NCBI RefSeq assembly: GCF_000295935.2
Contig: NZ_ALWO02000035.1
Coordinates: forward strand, 1-48,340
Reading direction: 5' to 3'
From: Indibacter alkaliphilus LW1
GTDB taxonomy: Bacteria; Bacteroidota; Bacteroidia; Cytophagales; Cyclobacteriaceae
Length of the DNA stretch: 48,340 nt
Shown here: in pieces, positions 35,607 through 44,533 of the stretch
How the letters are laid out: each line of letters opens with the position of its first letter
Position numbering within the stretch: the first letter of the stretch is position 1
Made by a program: the position numbers and the translations under genes
Notes under the pieces: model-generated
What the model saw: the letters and a program-made list of their open reading frames with translations, nothing else
What the model was told of the DNA's origin: nothing
Database searches by the model: none

Positions 35607-36572
35607 TTACTTTGTATTAAAGTTATAAATTTGCCAAAGATTATGGGCAATAATTTTGTTGTCATAAATGCCCTTTGACAAAAAAGAGGATCTGATTTCG
35701 TTTCTACCCTGCTCTATAGCTTTGTTGGCTAAATGTGCTAATTCCTTAGGATCGTGATGTTCTGAACAAAAGCAAGCTGGAATTCCTTCCAACATTTCCT
35801 TTACGTTGCCAACATCCACCGAAATCACAGGTAAGCCACAGGATAAGGCTTCTTTAACCACCTGTGGTGAACCCTCTGAAATAGAAGTCATTATCAAGCA
35901 ATCAGACGCTGAAAGCACATTTCTTATTTCACTACGGTCCATATTGTGGATACATACAATAGACACATTTTTATTAAAAGATTTTTCTAATTCTTCAATA
36001 GTTGCCTTAAATAAGGGATAATTTTTTTCATTCCTTGAAGGGTCACTTGGAAAAACAATTGTAATCTCATTATTCTTAACATTGCTGACGGGCGAATCAG
36101 GTTGAAAAAATTCAGTATCTACACCACAGGTAAGTATTTGAACATTTGGATTAATAGTCCGGCTGACTTCTACCATTTGCCTGTTCTGTACCAAAACCTT
36201 GTCTACTTTCCTTGCAACAGCTTTACTGATCATTACCTGTAGCCAGTTGTCACCATGATCGAGAAAGTCACATCCATGCAAAGTCATGATAACCGGGATT
36301 TTTGGTTTATAAAAAAGTAAAAAAAGCCCGGAAATGCCATAATGCACATGAATGATATCCGGTTTAAACTTTCTTATAACTTGAGGAACCCTTAAAATAC
36401 TCCTGAGATATTCTAATTTAGACTTATAAAGCCCATTAATGAAGTAAACTTCATGATCAAATGAAAACGATTTTTTTAGCTCGTCAATTTGCTCTTTGAT
36501 AAAAATTCCGAAATAGGGCTTCTTATCAAATGGATACATATTAGTAACAAAAAGTATTTTTTTGTTTGTCAT
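35607..36572 (-). CDS. GT4-family glycosyltransferase
   Basis: This 321-residue GT-B enzyme adds a sugar to the lipid-linked repeat unit. It opens with KKILFVTNMYPFDKKPYFGIF. It has an acceptor-side DIIHVHYGISG segment and the C-terminal retaining-GT signature SEGSPQVVKEALSCGLP, with the E-x7-E glutamates. The length is a little under the family average of 350-380. Its start overlaps the preceding glycosyltransferase gene by ATGA. Donor and linkage are unknown. Confidence 0.92.
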   Translation of the reverse strand: MTNKKILFVTNMYPFDKKPYFGIFIKEQIDELKKSFSFDHEVYFINGLYKSKLEYLRSILRVPQVIRKFKPDIIHVHYGISGLFLLFYKPKIPVIMTLHGCDFLDHGDNWLQVMISKAVARKVDKVLVQNRQMVEVSRTINPNVQILTCGVDTEFFQPDSPVSNVKNNEITIVFPSDPSRNEKNYPLFKATIEELEKSFNKNVSIVCIHNMDRSEIRNVLSASDCLIMTSISEGSPQVVKEALSCGLPVISVDVGNVKEMLEGIPACFCSEHHDPKELAHLANKAIEQGRNEIRSSFLSKGIYDNKIIAHNLWQIYNFNTK

Positions 36573-37642
36573 AACGAATTTAGATACGGAAGTAGATTTT
36601 CATAAATGATAGTTTCCCAAGAAAAATGGCGACTGTTCTCTTGTATTTTTTTCCTATCAAAGGCAAGATAATTGCTAAACACCTTCTCCATAGCAATACT
36701 TATGTCTTTCGAATTATCTTCTATCAAAATACCGTTACCGGAGCAAATCAGCTCTTTATTTGCATTGGTTGCTGTACCGATCACTGGTAATCCTGATAGA
36801 AGGTATTCATAAGTTTTTGTAGGAGGCTGGTCAGTATATTGATCTGTAATTGGTACGTAGGATATCCCCACTTTACTTATCTGAAAATAACTGTGGAGCC
36901 GGTCATAAGGAACAAAACCCGGTGCTAAAATTTTTTCCTCAAGCTGATTTTCAAAGGCATATTGCCGAATACTCTCCAATTCATTTCCATACCCAACCCC
37001 CAACAATATCAATCTGGGAAGCATGGAATGATTATTATTTCTTTTTAATGATTCAATAAAGATCTTAAATCCATGCACCACGTCCATTATGTTTCTATTA
37101 GACAAGGTACCTACATACAGATAATCAAAATAGCCTGTGTCATAAAAATTTTCTGCAAAAATCTCACTTCCTAAAGGTAAGATATGAAAGGACTTTAATC
37201 TTAGCTTCTTTCCTGTTCTGTAGTTTAAGACGGTGATATTTTTAAAAAAAGATGACTCAATTTTCAATAATCCATCCTTAACCCAATTGATAAAAGGCGT
37301 TGAGGTTACGGAAACGGTCTTAATGTCAAGAATAAATTTTTCACGGGAATTGAAAATTTTTAGTAAAGAGCAACCAAAAAAATAAACTAAAAAAATGCAA
37401 TCAAAATTAGAGGCCTTTATCTCATCATTTAAATTTCTGATAAGAATAAGAAATCTATTCAAAATGTTACCCTTCTTCTGAAGATAAATCACATTTACAT
37501 TTCCGTGAGGATTTTTATCACGCTTCTCATCCCAACAAACATAAGTGACGTCAAATTTTCGGCTAAGGTACAATGCGTATTTATAAGGACTTATGTGATA
37601 CCCAAATTGGTCTTTATCTATGATCAATAATTTACGCATCAA
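36569..37642 (-). CDS. Glycosyltransferase, GT-B fold
   Basis: This 357-residue protein has a GT-B two-domain pattern: an N-terminal domain opening with RKLLIIDKDQFGYHISPYKYA and a C-terminal domain with ILAPGFVPYDRL, TYEYLLSGLPVIGTATNANKE. It is related to the GT4 group but is more divergent, and the E-x7-E pattern is only partly recognisable. It is translationally coupled to its neighbours by ATGA overlaps on both sides, so it is a core repeat-unit transferase. The acceptor and donor are unknown. Confidence 0.85.
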   Translation of the reverse strand: MMRKLLIIDKDQFGYHISPYKYALYLSRKFDVTYVCWDEKRDKNPHGNVNVIYLQKKGNILNRFLILIRNLNDEIKASNFDCIFLVYFFGCSLLKIFNSREKFILDIKTVSVTSTPFINWVKDGLLKIESSFFKNITVLNYRTGKKLRLKSFHILPLGSEIFAENFYDTGYFDYLYVGTLSNRNIMDVVHGFKIFIESLKRNNNHSMLPRLILLGVGYGNELESIRQYAFENQLEEKILAPGFVPYDRLHSYFQISKVGISYVPITDQYTDQPPTKTYEYLLSGLPVIGTATNANKELICSGNGILIEDNSKDISIAMEKVFSNYLAFDRKKIQENSRHFSWETIIYENLLPYLNSL

Positions 37643-38679
37643 AATTTATCATATTTGATCAAACATCTTATAAATAATTTTACCCAAGATTCTTCTTCAG
37701 CTTTACTAAAATTCATTTTTGATCTCAGAAAAAATAAAAATACAGGCAATCCTATTTGAGAAGATTTTTTACATATAAAATACAGCATACTTCCAAGAAC
37801 TTTATTCAATGCATTTTCATCAACTACCTGAAGCTTATCATTCTGAATTTTAAGATACTTAAGCCAATTAAATGCACACTTTAACTCTTCGAAATTATTA
37901 TAAAGCTCAGTAGATCCTATTTTATCATGTATTTGGAAATTTTTCTCTGACAATGGAATTTGTAATTTTTCAAACCACTTAGTGTAAACCACTTTATGAA
38001 ATTGGAATTTTTCATCCTTTTTTTCATCATATTTTTTCATGATGCTTGTTTCTGACGCCCTGTAGAAATAAAGCTTTTTTGGAAGGTTTACAATGGGAAA
38101 GTGAAAACAAGCATCCACATAAAAATTAAAATCTTCTGAAATTGCAAGCTTGGGATTAAACCTCAAACCTGCCCGATCAATCAAGGATAGTCTGTACATA
38201 CTGGTGGCATTTAAAACCGCCGGTTTAAAAATCAACCCTGCTTTTATAAGCTCCGGCTCTAAAAATACTGTTGACAATGTAGAATTGCCTTCATTAAATC
38301 TTTCGAGATAAGTCCCGCAAATACCGATTTGAGGGTTTTCTCTCATAAATTCATATTGTATCTCAATTCTCCTTTTATCAATTAGATCATCGCAATCTAT
38401 CCATGCTAAAAATTCTCCTTTTGAAAGATCTAGTCCTAGATTTCTAGTATAAGAAACACCCATATTTTGATCATTCTCCAATAGGATGATTCTTGGATCC
38501 TCAAACTCCCTTACTATTTCCATAGAGGAGTCAGATGATCCATCATTAATCACTAGTAACTCGAAATTTCCATAAGTTTGATCCAAAACACTTTTAATGG
38601 ACTCTCTTATATATTTTTCACCGTTGTAAACTGGCATTACAACAGAAACCAATCCAGGGATCCTATCCAACTTCATCAA
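37639..38679 (-). CDS. GT2-family glycosyltransferase
   Basis: This 346-residue inverting transferase has the GT-A opening VSVVMPVYNGEKYIRESIKSV (about 11-31) and LLVINDGSSDSS. The metal-binding acidic motif is LAWIDCDDLID (about 90-100). It continues with ISEDFNFYVDACFH, containing the ED catalytic-base region. The C-terminus is helical, basic and probably membrane-associated. It overlaps the polymerase gene by 17 bases upstream and the next transferase by ATGA. It adds a sugar to the repeat unit; specificity is unknown. Confidence 0.93.
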   Translation of the reverse strand: MMKLDRIPGLVSVVMPVYNGEKYIRESIKSVLDQTYGNFELLVINDGSSDSSMEIVREFEDPRIILLENDQNMGVSYTRNLGLDLSKGEFLAWIDCDDLIDKRRIEIQYEFMRENPQIGICGTYLERFNEGNSTLSTVFLEPELIKAGLIFKPAVLNATSMYRLSLIDRAGLRFNPKLAISEDFNFYVDACFHFPIVNLPKKLYFYRASETSIMKKYDEKKDEKFQFHKVVYTKWFEKLQIPLSEKNFQIHDKIGSTELYNNFEELKCAFNWLKYLKIQNDKLQVVDENALNKVLGSMLYFICKKSSQIGLPVFLFFLRSKMNFSKAEEESWVKLFIRCLIKYDKF

Positions 38680-39931
38680 GTTCAGCGGCTTGTTTATTCT
38701 TTAATTTATAAAATACTTTTTTTAATAGTTCTTTTCTGACATGAAGATCATATCCTTTTTGAAAAAGGTACATGGCTAGAATCGTGGAAATGATGTAATG
38801 ATAGTGATAAACAGAGAACCATGTAACACTTGTAAATAGAATATACCATAAATAGTATCTGGCATATTGAAATTCTTTAGGCAAAGGCAATACAAAACTC
38901 TTATACCAAATTAATATAAATCCGATTACAGCTGCAATGCCGAACATGGCATAGACAGCAATTATCCCAACATCTGACAAATAATAACCTTTCTCATCCC
39001 CTAGCCTTTCATTGAACTTACCTACAGAAGAAATACCCCAGTAAGGGGCTCCGCTTCCAAAAATCCTACTCCAATCATTAGGAGCATAATCAAATAAAAA
39101 ATATTCAGCAGCCAATACCCTCACGTAATCCTTACCCAAATCAGCATCCCTTTCACCTGCCTCAATCACACCTTTAACGCTATCAATCTCCATTTTTACT
39201 ACAACTGAAATACCTATTAAAAAAAAACTAATAATAAATACTCTGTATATAGCTTTAACATTTACTATCAAATGGTAAAGATATACTAGGGTAACTCCAG
39301 CAATAAACTGCCTCGTTACTTGCATAACAGGGATGACTAAACCCAAAATAAGAATACAAACCCAAAGCCATTTTAAAGGGGCTTTACTGGTCAACTTTGT
39401 CAACGCTATAAATACGGTAAGAATGAATATGCCAGCACCTGGAAAAATAATTCTTATTACTCCCCTATCTTCCGTCCATTCATCTCCATAAAGTGGTTTA
39501 CCAAATAAAACTGCACCTTGATTTAAATATTGATAAAAATAAAGCATGACATAGAGCAGCCCGAATGCGACAACGATTTTTTCAATAGTATTAACTTTGA
39601 AATTATGCCCTACCAAGTAGAAATAAAATGGCCACGAAAGGTATTGAGAAGTTTCGATGATGCTGTGAAAAAGACTTTGGTTCCATGAAAGAAATGCCAT
39701 AACCATAGAAAAAAATATGGAACTGAAAACTATAGCTATTGGATAATCAAATTTGGTTTTTCTATTCGTGAAAAAATGCGGCACAGAAAGGAAAATCGTA
39801 ATCCATATAAACAAAATAAAAGTATAATTTGAGAGACTTGGACTAATAAATGTAGCATCAAAAAATTTCAGGTTAATCAATACAAAAAGCGCTGTGTAGG
39901 CAATATGAAATTTCTTTTTCAGCTCCTCCAT
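38663..39931 (-). CDS. Wzy-like polysaccharide polymerase candidate
   Basis: This 422-residue integral membrane protein has about ten to twelve hydrophobic helices and one larger hydrophilic loop in the second half (about 248-305, GVIEAGERDADLGKDYVRVL region, with a GSGAPYWGISS segment). This matches the topology of Wzy/O-antigen ligase proteins, which are poorly conserved in sequence. Its position between the flippase and GT2 genes, overlapping both, supports the role of polymerising flipped repeat units. Assignment rests on topology and context. Confidence 0.78.
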   Translation of the reverse strand: MEELKKKFHIAYTALFVLINLKFFDATFISPSLSNYTFILFIWITIFLSVPHFFTNRKTKFDYPIAIVFSSIFFSMVMAFLSWNQSLFHSIIETSQYLSWPFYFYLVGHNFKVNTIEKIVVAFGLLYVMLYFYQYLNQGAVLFGKPLYGDEWTEDRGVIRIIFPGAGIFILTVFIALTKLTSKAPLKWLWVCILILGLVIPVMQVTRQFIAGVTLVYLYHLIVNVKAIYRVFIISFFLIGISVVVKMEIDSVKGVIEAGERDADLGKDYVRVLAAEYFLFDYAPNDWSRIFGSGAPYWGISSVGKFNERLGDEKGYYLSDVGIIAVYAMFGIAAVIGFILIWYKSFVLPLPKEFQYARYYLWYILFTSVTWFSVYHYHYIISTILAMYLFQKGYDLHVRKELLKKVFYKLKNKQAAELDEVG

Positions 39932-41325
39932 GACAAGAAAGTTTTTCTACCCAAAATCAAATATACCGAGACGGAAAGAAAAAATAGTGAAAGGATTATT
40001 TTTAAGAAAACTCCAAAATCAGAAAATAAAAAATAAGAAAGTCCGAACAAGCTTAATAACACCCCCCAAGTCAGTATTTTTTTGTCAATATTTATATTCA
40101 CATACTTTTGAAATATGTACCAAATATAAAACTGAAATAAAGCAAACGTAATCAAATAAGCAACAGAAAGTCCGAATGCACCATAAAAGCTGCCATAAAA
40201 TATAATCGGAGTCGAAATAATTGAATTAACTAAACCTAATTGAAAAATTCTTTTTTCGTTATTGGTCGCGCCAAGAACTGTTCCCACTAAACTATCTATT
40301 GAACTAAGCAGCAAAAACCAAATTTGGATCTGACAAACGATAACTGCAGGCAAGTACTCAGGAGGAAACAAAATTGTTAAAATTTCATGAGCAAACATGG
40401 TGAACAAGAAAGCCAGAATCCCACCTAACAGCATATAATACCGAAACCCTGTTTTAACCACTTTTATAAATTTTTCTCTGTTAGAAACCCATAGAGAAGA
40501 AAGGTTAGGAAAAATTGCAATCAGCCCTATATCCAACACCATAGAAATCGGACCTGTAAATTTTTCAGAAAGGTTATAAAATCCTACTTCTTCAATACTG
40601 GAATTGATATCTAGAAAATTATTAGCAAACCTCCTGTATGGCAGCATTACCAAAGTCAGTGCAAAGTATGGCCAACTTTCTTTGATCAATGCTGTAGAAG
40701 ATTCAAGAAAGCCTGACACTTTACCAATCAACATTCCGAGTTTTCTGAGAACAAGATAGTAGGTGAAATTCTTTAAAAGATTAATAAAAAGGTAAATCAC
40801 CATTAAACTTGATACAGTCATCAATTCAGATGGCAAGATAAAAACTGCGGCAAACCAAAAGAAACTAAATAAAAAATTGATTACGGAAGTTGGTAGCATT
40901 CTTTGGAAACCAATGAATACTATCTCATATAGCTTGCCTATACAGGTGATGAGAGAAAAACAAAAAAGATAAAACAGCTCGAGGGCATCAAGCTCTCCCA
41001 AAAAATAGTTATAAAGAATATAGATCCCACTAACTAATATAAGAGCAATAAGTCTTAAATAAATCCCATTTATAACAAGATCATTAGTTCTATCATTGTC
41101 TCTCGAGATCGCTCGAACTATTATAGTCTGAATTCCTAAATCAGCTATTGTTACTAATAAAGCACCTTGCGCAATTATAAACGTATATAGCCCATAATCA
41201 TCTGGTTTAAGAATATTGGTAATTTTAAGAACTGTAATCAAGCTCAGAATCTGAGAAAGAACAGTACCTAAAGTCAGATAAGAAAAATTTTTGAAAACTT
41301 TATTAGCTAAAATACTTTTTAGCAT
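39919..41325 (-). CDS. wzx: Wzx-like oligosaccharide flippase (MOP superfamily)
   Basis: This 468-residue protein has about 12-14 membrane helices. The N-terminal helix pair typical of polysaccharide flippases is visible: NFSYLTLGTVLSQILSLITV, DYGLYTFIIAQGALLVTIADLG. A central charged loop lies near YRRFANNFLDINSSIEEVG. It moves undecaprenyl-linked repeat units across the inner membrane. It overlaps the polymerase gene start by 13 bases, and the GT14 gene ends one base upstream. Bases and order suit a Wzx/Wzy-dependent pathway. Confidence 0.93.
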   Translation of the reverse strand: MLKSILANKVFKNFSYLTLGTVLSQILSLITVLKITNILKPDDYGLYTFIIAQGALLVTIADLGIQTIIVRAISRDNDRTNDLVINGIYLRLIALILVSGIYILYNYFLGELDALELFYLFCFSLITCIGKLYEIVFIGFQRMLPTSVINFLFSFFWFAAVFILPSELMTVSSLMVIYLFINLLKNFTYYLVLRKLGMLIGKVSGFLESSTALIKESWPYFALTLVMLPYRRFANNFLDINSSIEEVGFYNLSEKFTGPISMVLDIGLIAIFPNLSSLWVSNREKFIKVVKTGFRYYMLLGGILAFLFTMFAHEILTILFPPEYLPAVIVCQIQIWFLLLSSIDSLVGTVLGATNNEKRIFQLGLVNSIISTPIIFYGSFYGAFGLSVAYLITFALFQFYIWYIFQKYVNINIDKKILTWGVLLSLFGLSYFLFSDFGVFLKIILSLFFLSVSVYLILGRKTFLSWRS

Positions 41326-41326
41326 T

Positions 41327-42229
41327 CTACTTAGAAATTTTAAGGTTTCTCATAATTTCAAGTCTTAAACTATCCGAAACACCAGGAACAATTTTCCTTG
41401 CTGTCAAAGAGGAAGATTTTAAAACTTTATCTAAATCACTTAAATCTAAATTGGCCGGACTATTTCCATTTCTAAATTCCCAGTCTATATAGTTGAGATG
41501 ATCATTAACCACTTGATTTTTAAATTTGGAGTTCATAATTAAAGTTTGAAAAAAAGCTTCTTCGGGACAATGGGTGTTTTTAAAAGCTTTCAAAAATTCG
41601 GGGTTTGTTTCAATAAATTCCATGCAAAACTTCAAACACTCTTGAGTAAGTGAAAACCAGCAAGACCCACCGTAAAGCTGCTCAATAGTTTTATTTATGT
41701 TTCTATTTACTCCAAATAACTTTTGAATATAAGTTATTTTATTGATCAAAAAATTCCCAAATCTGGTTTTGGCATTTAACAGATCATGCGGAGAATACAA
41801 ATTAAACCTATCTAATCCTCCATTCATCCATTTTCCTGATGGTACTGGAAAGTTTTCCAAAAACAGTTTTCCTTTATTTTCATTAAAAAAACCTATGAAC
41901 TCTTCACAGGTTTTAATTGGCAGATTTGCCTCACTTGTAGTATGAATATAATCAAAATTAGTGTAAGCCAAAGCTTTCTTAATTAACAAAAACATAGCTT
42001 CCAAATAATTATATCCACCCCAGTTAACTTTTACTTCAGATCCTATATAAACAACATTTTTGTTGGAAGATTTTATTTTATCAAGCCTTGATTTATCAAA
42101 CTTGCTCTTGGTATCTATATGGATAAAATAATAAAACCTATCATCATAAATTTTAAAATAATCAAAAATCCTTTCTAAATTTTTATGAGAAATAAAGAGA
42201 ATAGCGTGTTTTTCTGAATAATTGGTCAT
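41327..42229 (-). CDS. GT14-family (Core-2/I-branching-type) glycosyltransferase
   Basis: This 300-residue protein resembles the Core-2/I-branching glycosyltransferase family (GT14), which includes N-acetylglucosaminyl- and xylosyl-transferases. Visible features are an N-terminal KHAILFISHKNLERIFDYF strand, FDYIHTTSEANLPIKTCEEF (the family usually has a DY-x2-L-SG-D-like run), and YGGSCWFSLTQECLKFCME, with the conserved Cys-Trp-Phe and CPEEAFFQT. With the UXS-like gene in the same operon, xylose transfer is a testable idea. A stretch of degraded coding sequence precedes it. Confidence 0.88.
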   Translation of the reverse strand: MTNYSEKHAILFISHKNLERIFDYFKIYDDRFYYFIHIDTKSKFDKSRLDKIKSSNKNVVYIGSEVKVNWGGYNYLEAMFLLIKKALAYTNFDYIHTTSEANLPIKTCEEFIGFFNENKGKLFLENFPVPSGKWMNGGLDRFNLYSPHDLLNAKTRFGNFLINKITYIQKLFGVNRNINKTIEQLYGGSCWFSLTQECLKFCMEFIETNPEFLKAFKNTHCPEEAFFQTLIMNSKFKNQVVNDHLNYIDWEFRNGNSPANLDLSDLDKVLKSSSLTARKIVPGVSDSLRLEIMRNLKISK

Positions 42230-42350
42230 TAGATTTTAAGGGGTTTTCGACTTTGATGGAAACAATTTATAAGCAATTCAAAGAAACTTTTTTAAGTCTT
42301 AAGATACTGGATAAGAATTTTACCCTATTTTGAAATAAATATACCTCTTT

Positions 42351-42709
42351 TTAAAAATCAAAATTATCCGCTTTAAAACCAGTAGAACCTAAATAACGGA
42401 AAAAACCTATGATTTCATGCCAATTTCTATCAGTATAAGGTTGATATAATCCCTTATGTAAATTGGTCAGTGGTATAATTGTGGATATACAATTTAAAAA
42501 TATAAAACATGTAAATCCGAAATTAGGACATAAACCAATTTAAAGTCGGTCTTGCTTCTATGGTTAGTACTTAACTGATAAGAAAATAGACAATTATTTA
42601 ATGTAATTTCATGTCTTAAAGGAAACAATTTTTCTAAAAAATTCCTTACAGGATTTTTACCAAACACAAAATTACATACATACCTTTTGAAACGAGCCAA
42701 GTCACTCAT
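42351..42709 (-). pseudogene. Degraded gene between the lyase and GT14 genes
   Basis: A reading frame of 71 codons (42494-42709) opens 3 bases past the lyase stop. Its first part looks like a genuine protein start (SDLARFKRYVCNFVFGKNPVR). It soon becomes non-protein-like. In a second frame, downstream to a stop at 42351, a stretch of about 40 residues again has strong coding character (LYQPYTDRNWHEIIGFF, RYLGSTGFKADNFDF). The simplest reading is an N- and C-terminal remnant of one gene with an internal deletion. I cannot assign the family. Confidence 0.5.
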
Positions 42710-42712
42710 TTA

Positions 42713-43903
42713 TCATTTGACAACCACAGTAACGGGATTGGAGAATGTCTGATCACCATTTTCGAAAAATGCTTTAATTCTCAATGAGTAAACACCTTTT
42801 GATTGAGGACTCCAATTGTATTCAAATGGAGCTTGACTTTTATTACCAATCAAATTTTTGCCTTCGTAAAATTCAATTTTAGAAATATTGGAACTGGGAT
42901 GAGAATATTCTCCTTCAATTTTTACTTGGGAGTTTAAATCAATTTCAAAATTATCACTGGGGCTTTTAATTATTACTGATGCATTTTCTTTTTTAACTGC
43001 AGCCCTAACTGATCCATGGGAATCAGGAGAAGCGCTTAAATTAATCTGGTTAGGCTGTTCTTCTTGATTGTTATTTGATGGTAAATTAATACTCACATCA
43101 TCAATGTAAAATGAAGTTCTATTTGGAAATGTCTTGTCCGCGTAAGCATTGATACTAAAGTGATTATCATCAACTTCAGGTCTTAGGGTATTGCGATTTC
43201 CTGAATCGATGATGAGTTGATCATCTTGCCATATTAATATTCTACCGGTGTCATCTCTCTTCTGAATAATTCTCATTTGAATTTTCACCCATTTTTGTGT
43301 GGGGAGGTTTACTCCGTTTGGTGCCTGCCAAACAATATTTGTAGATCCACCCCAAAACCTCTGTAAATCTGCCAATGTGAGGTAATTTGCACCACCTGAT
43401 CCTGCACCACCTCTGACCCCAAGGCCAACTACATAGTGAGGATTATTTATCTGATCAGGACCTGTGCCAGGACCCCCCGATGCATATTTAACTCCCTTTG
43501 TTTGAATTAAATTGAACCAAGCATTATTGGGGTCAAAGTCAATTCTATGAGGAAAGTACATATAAATGGTATAAATCAGGTCTTCATGTTTTGTGATTTC
43601 ATTCCACCTGTAATTTCTAGTACCATGAGAGTCACCCGAAGTAGTGTTAATTGAAAGTTTTAATGATCTATTTCCTGATTTAGCTTGCTCAGAGGATACT
43701 GCGCTATTTCCGGTCCCACTATTGTATTCACCTCCCCCTCCATCAGCTGTCCATTCACTTTGATTTCCAGTTTCATGTCCGGCAAACCATAATTGAGTAC
43801 CCAAATTATTGGAATAAACCTCCTGGGCAATTAAGCTAGTACTGGATAAGATAAGGCTTATCAATAAAGCAAGACACGTAATGCAAATTGAATATTTGCT
43901 CAT
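42713..43903 (-). CDS. Secreted polysaccharide-lyase-like protein with Ig domain
   Basis: This 396-residue protein has a signal peptide (ICITCLALLISLILSSTSLIAQ). A concanavalin-like domain of the polysaccharide-lyase (PF14099-type) group spans about 30-275 (NRSLKLSINTTSGDSHGTRNYRWNEI, YTIYMYFPHRIDFDPNNAWFNL, FYIDDVSINLPS). A C-terminal Ig-like domain follows at about 310-396 (SKIEFYEGKNLIGN, APFEYNWSPQSKGVYSLRIKA), the same type repeated in the 45.7-kb protein. It heads the minus-strand polysaccharide operon. It may trim or release the polymer made by the locus, but catalytic residues were not verified. Confidence 0.8.
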   Translation of the reverse strand: MSKYSICITCLALLISLILSSTSLIAQEVYSNNLGTQLWFAGHETGNQSEWTADGGGGEYNSGTGNSAVSSEQAKSGNRSLKLSINTTSGDSHGTRNYRWNEITKHEDLIYTIYMYFPHRIDFDPNNAWFNLIQTKGVKYASGGPGTGPDQINNPHYVVGLGVRGGAGSGGANYLTLADLQRFWGGSTNIVWQAPNGVNLPTQKWVKIQMRIIQKRDDTGRILIWQDDQLIIDSGNRNTLRPEVDDNHFSINAYADKTFPNRTSFYIDDVSINLPSNNNQEEQPNQINLSASPDSHGSVRAAVKKENASVIIKSPSDNFEIDLNSQVKIEGEYSHPSSNISKIEFYEGKNLIGNKSQAPFEYNWSPQSKGVYSLRIKAFFENGDQTFSNPVTVVVK

Positions 43904-43945
43904 TTTGAATAAATGTAAGATTTTTAAATACAGATTTTTGAGTGA

Positions 43946-43965
43946 ATTAGGTGTATAATCCTAAT
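43946..43965. promoter_or_regulatory. Hyphenated dyad upstream of the lyase gene
   Basis: ATTAGG-N8-CCTAAT lies 43 bases before the start of the lyase gene and just downstream of the -7 box candidate (43972-43979 on the minus strand). It could be an operator at the head of the minus-strand polysaccharide operon. Confidence 0.3.
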
Positions 43966-44087
43966 AGCATTCAAAAATAATATATTTAATAAGTAATTCA
44001 TAATCAATATATTGACTTATAAAGAGTTATTTTTATTTATGTATTTCAAACAAATTTAATTGGACAACAATACCATAAATAAGAATT

Positions 44088-44171
44088 ATGTCCCAAAAAA
44101 GAATTGAATTTACAGCTTCGCCCTTTCAGTCACAGTATACGCCGCTACTTAAAATAAACTCGAAAGGATAA
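44088..44171 (+). other. 28-codon mini-frame with raised GC content
   Basis: ATG to TAA encodes 27 residues (RIEFTASPFQSQYTPLLK in the middle) with a GC content visibly higher than its surroundings of about 20 percent. It may be a remnant of a larger gene or mobile element, a small peptide gene, or chance. No homologue can be named. Confidence 0.25.
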
Positions 44172-44533
44172 ACATTTGAGCACACAAACATAATGTAAAT
44201 TTATTGAAAATCATTTTAATATATTTAAAATTCTTTTTTTTGTATTTAAAAAAAAATAAGTAGTGCCAGGATTTTAAGATTTACCTTTTATTTTTGAAAT
44301 TTTAGACTTTATTCAAAAAAATATAAAAACAAAATATTTCTTTAAATTTTCTTATATAATAGAAATAAAACTAATATTTTTAATATATATTATCATTTAA
44401 TTAATATTTAAATTTATCAATATTAATTTCAAGTTAATATTTTTGCATTTCAAACAATAAATTTTGTATTTTGACATATTCTTTTCATATTTACTACATA
44501 TATTTGTCAAACCCCAAAACCCACTATACGAAG

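Larger units (their letters stand above)
43904..44533. other. AT-rich intergenic region between divergent genes
   Basis: This 630-base gap holds the promoters of the lyase and orphan lipoprotein genes. On the minus strand TATTTTTG (complement at 43972-43979) fits the -7 consensus, beside a hyphenated dyad ATTAGG-N8-CCTAAT (43946-43965). A 28-codon frame with a locally higher GC content lies at 44088-44171. The rest (44172-44533) is extremely AT-rich with homopolymer runs and no recognised element. Confidence 0.55.
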
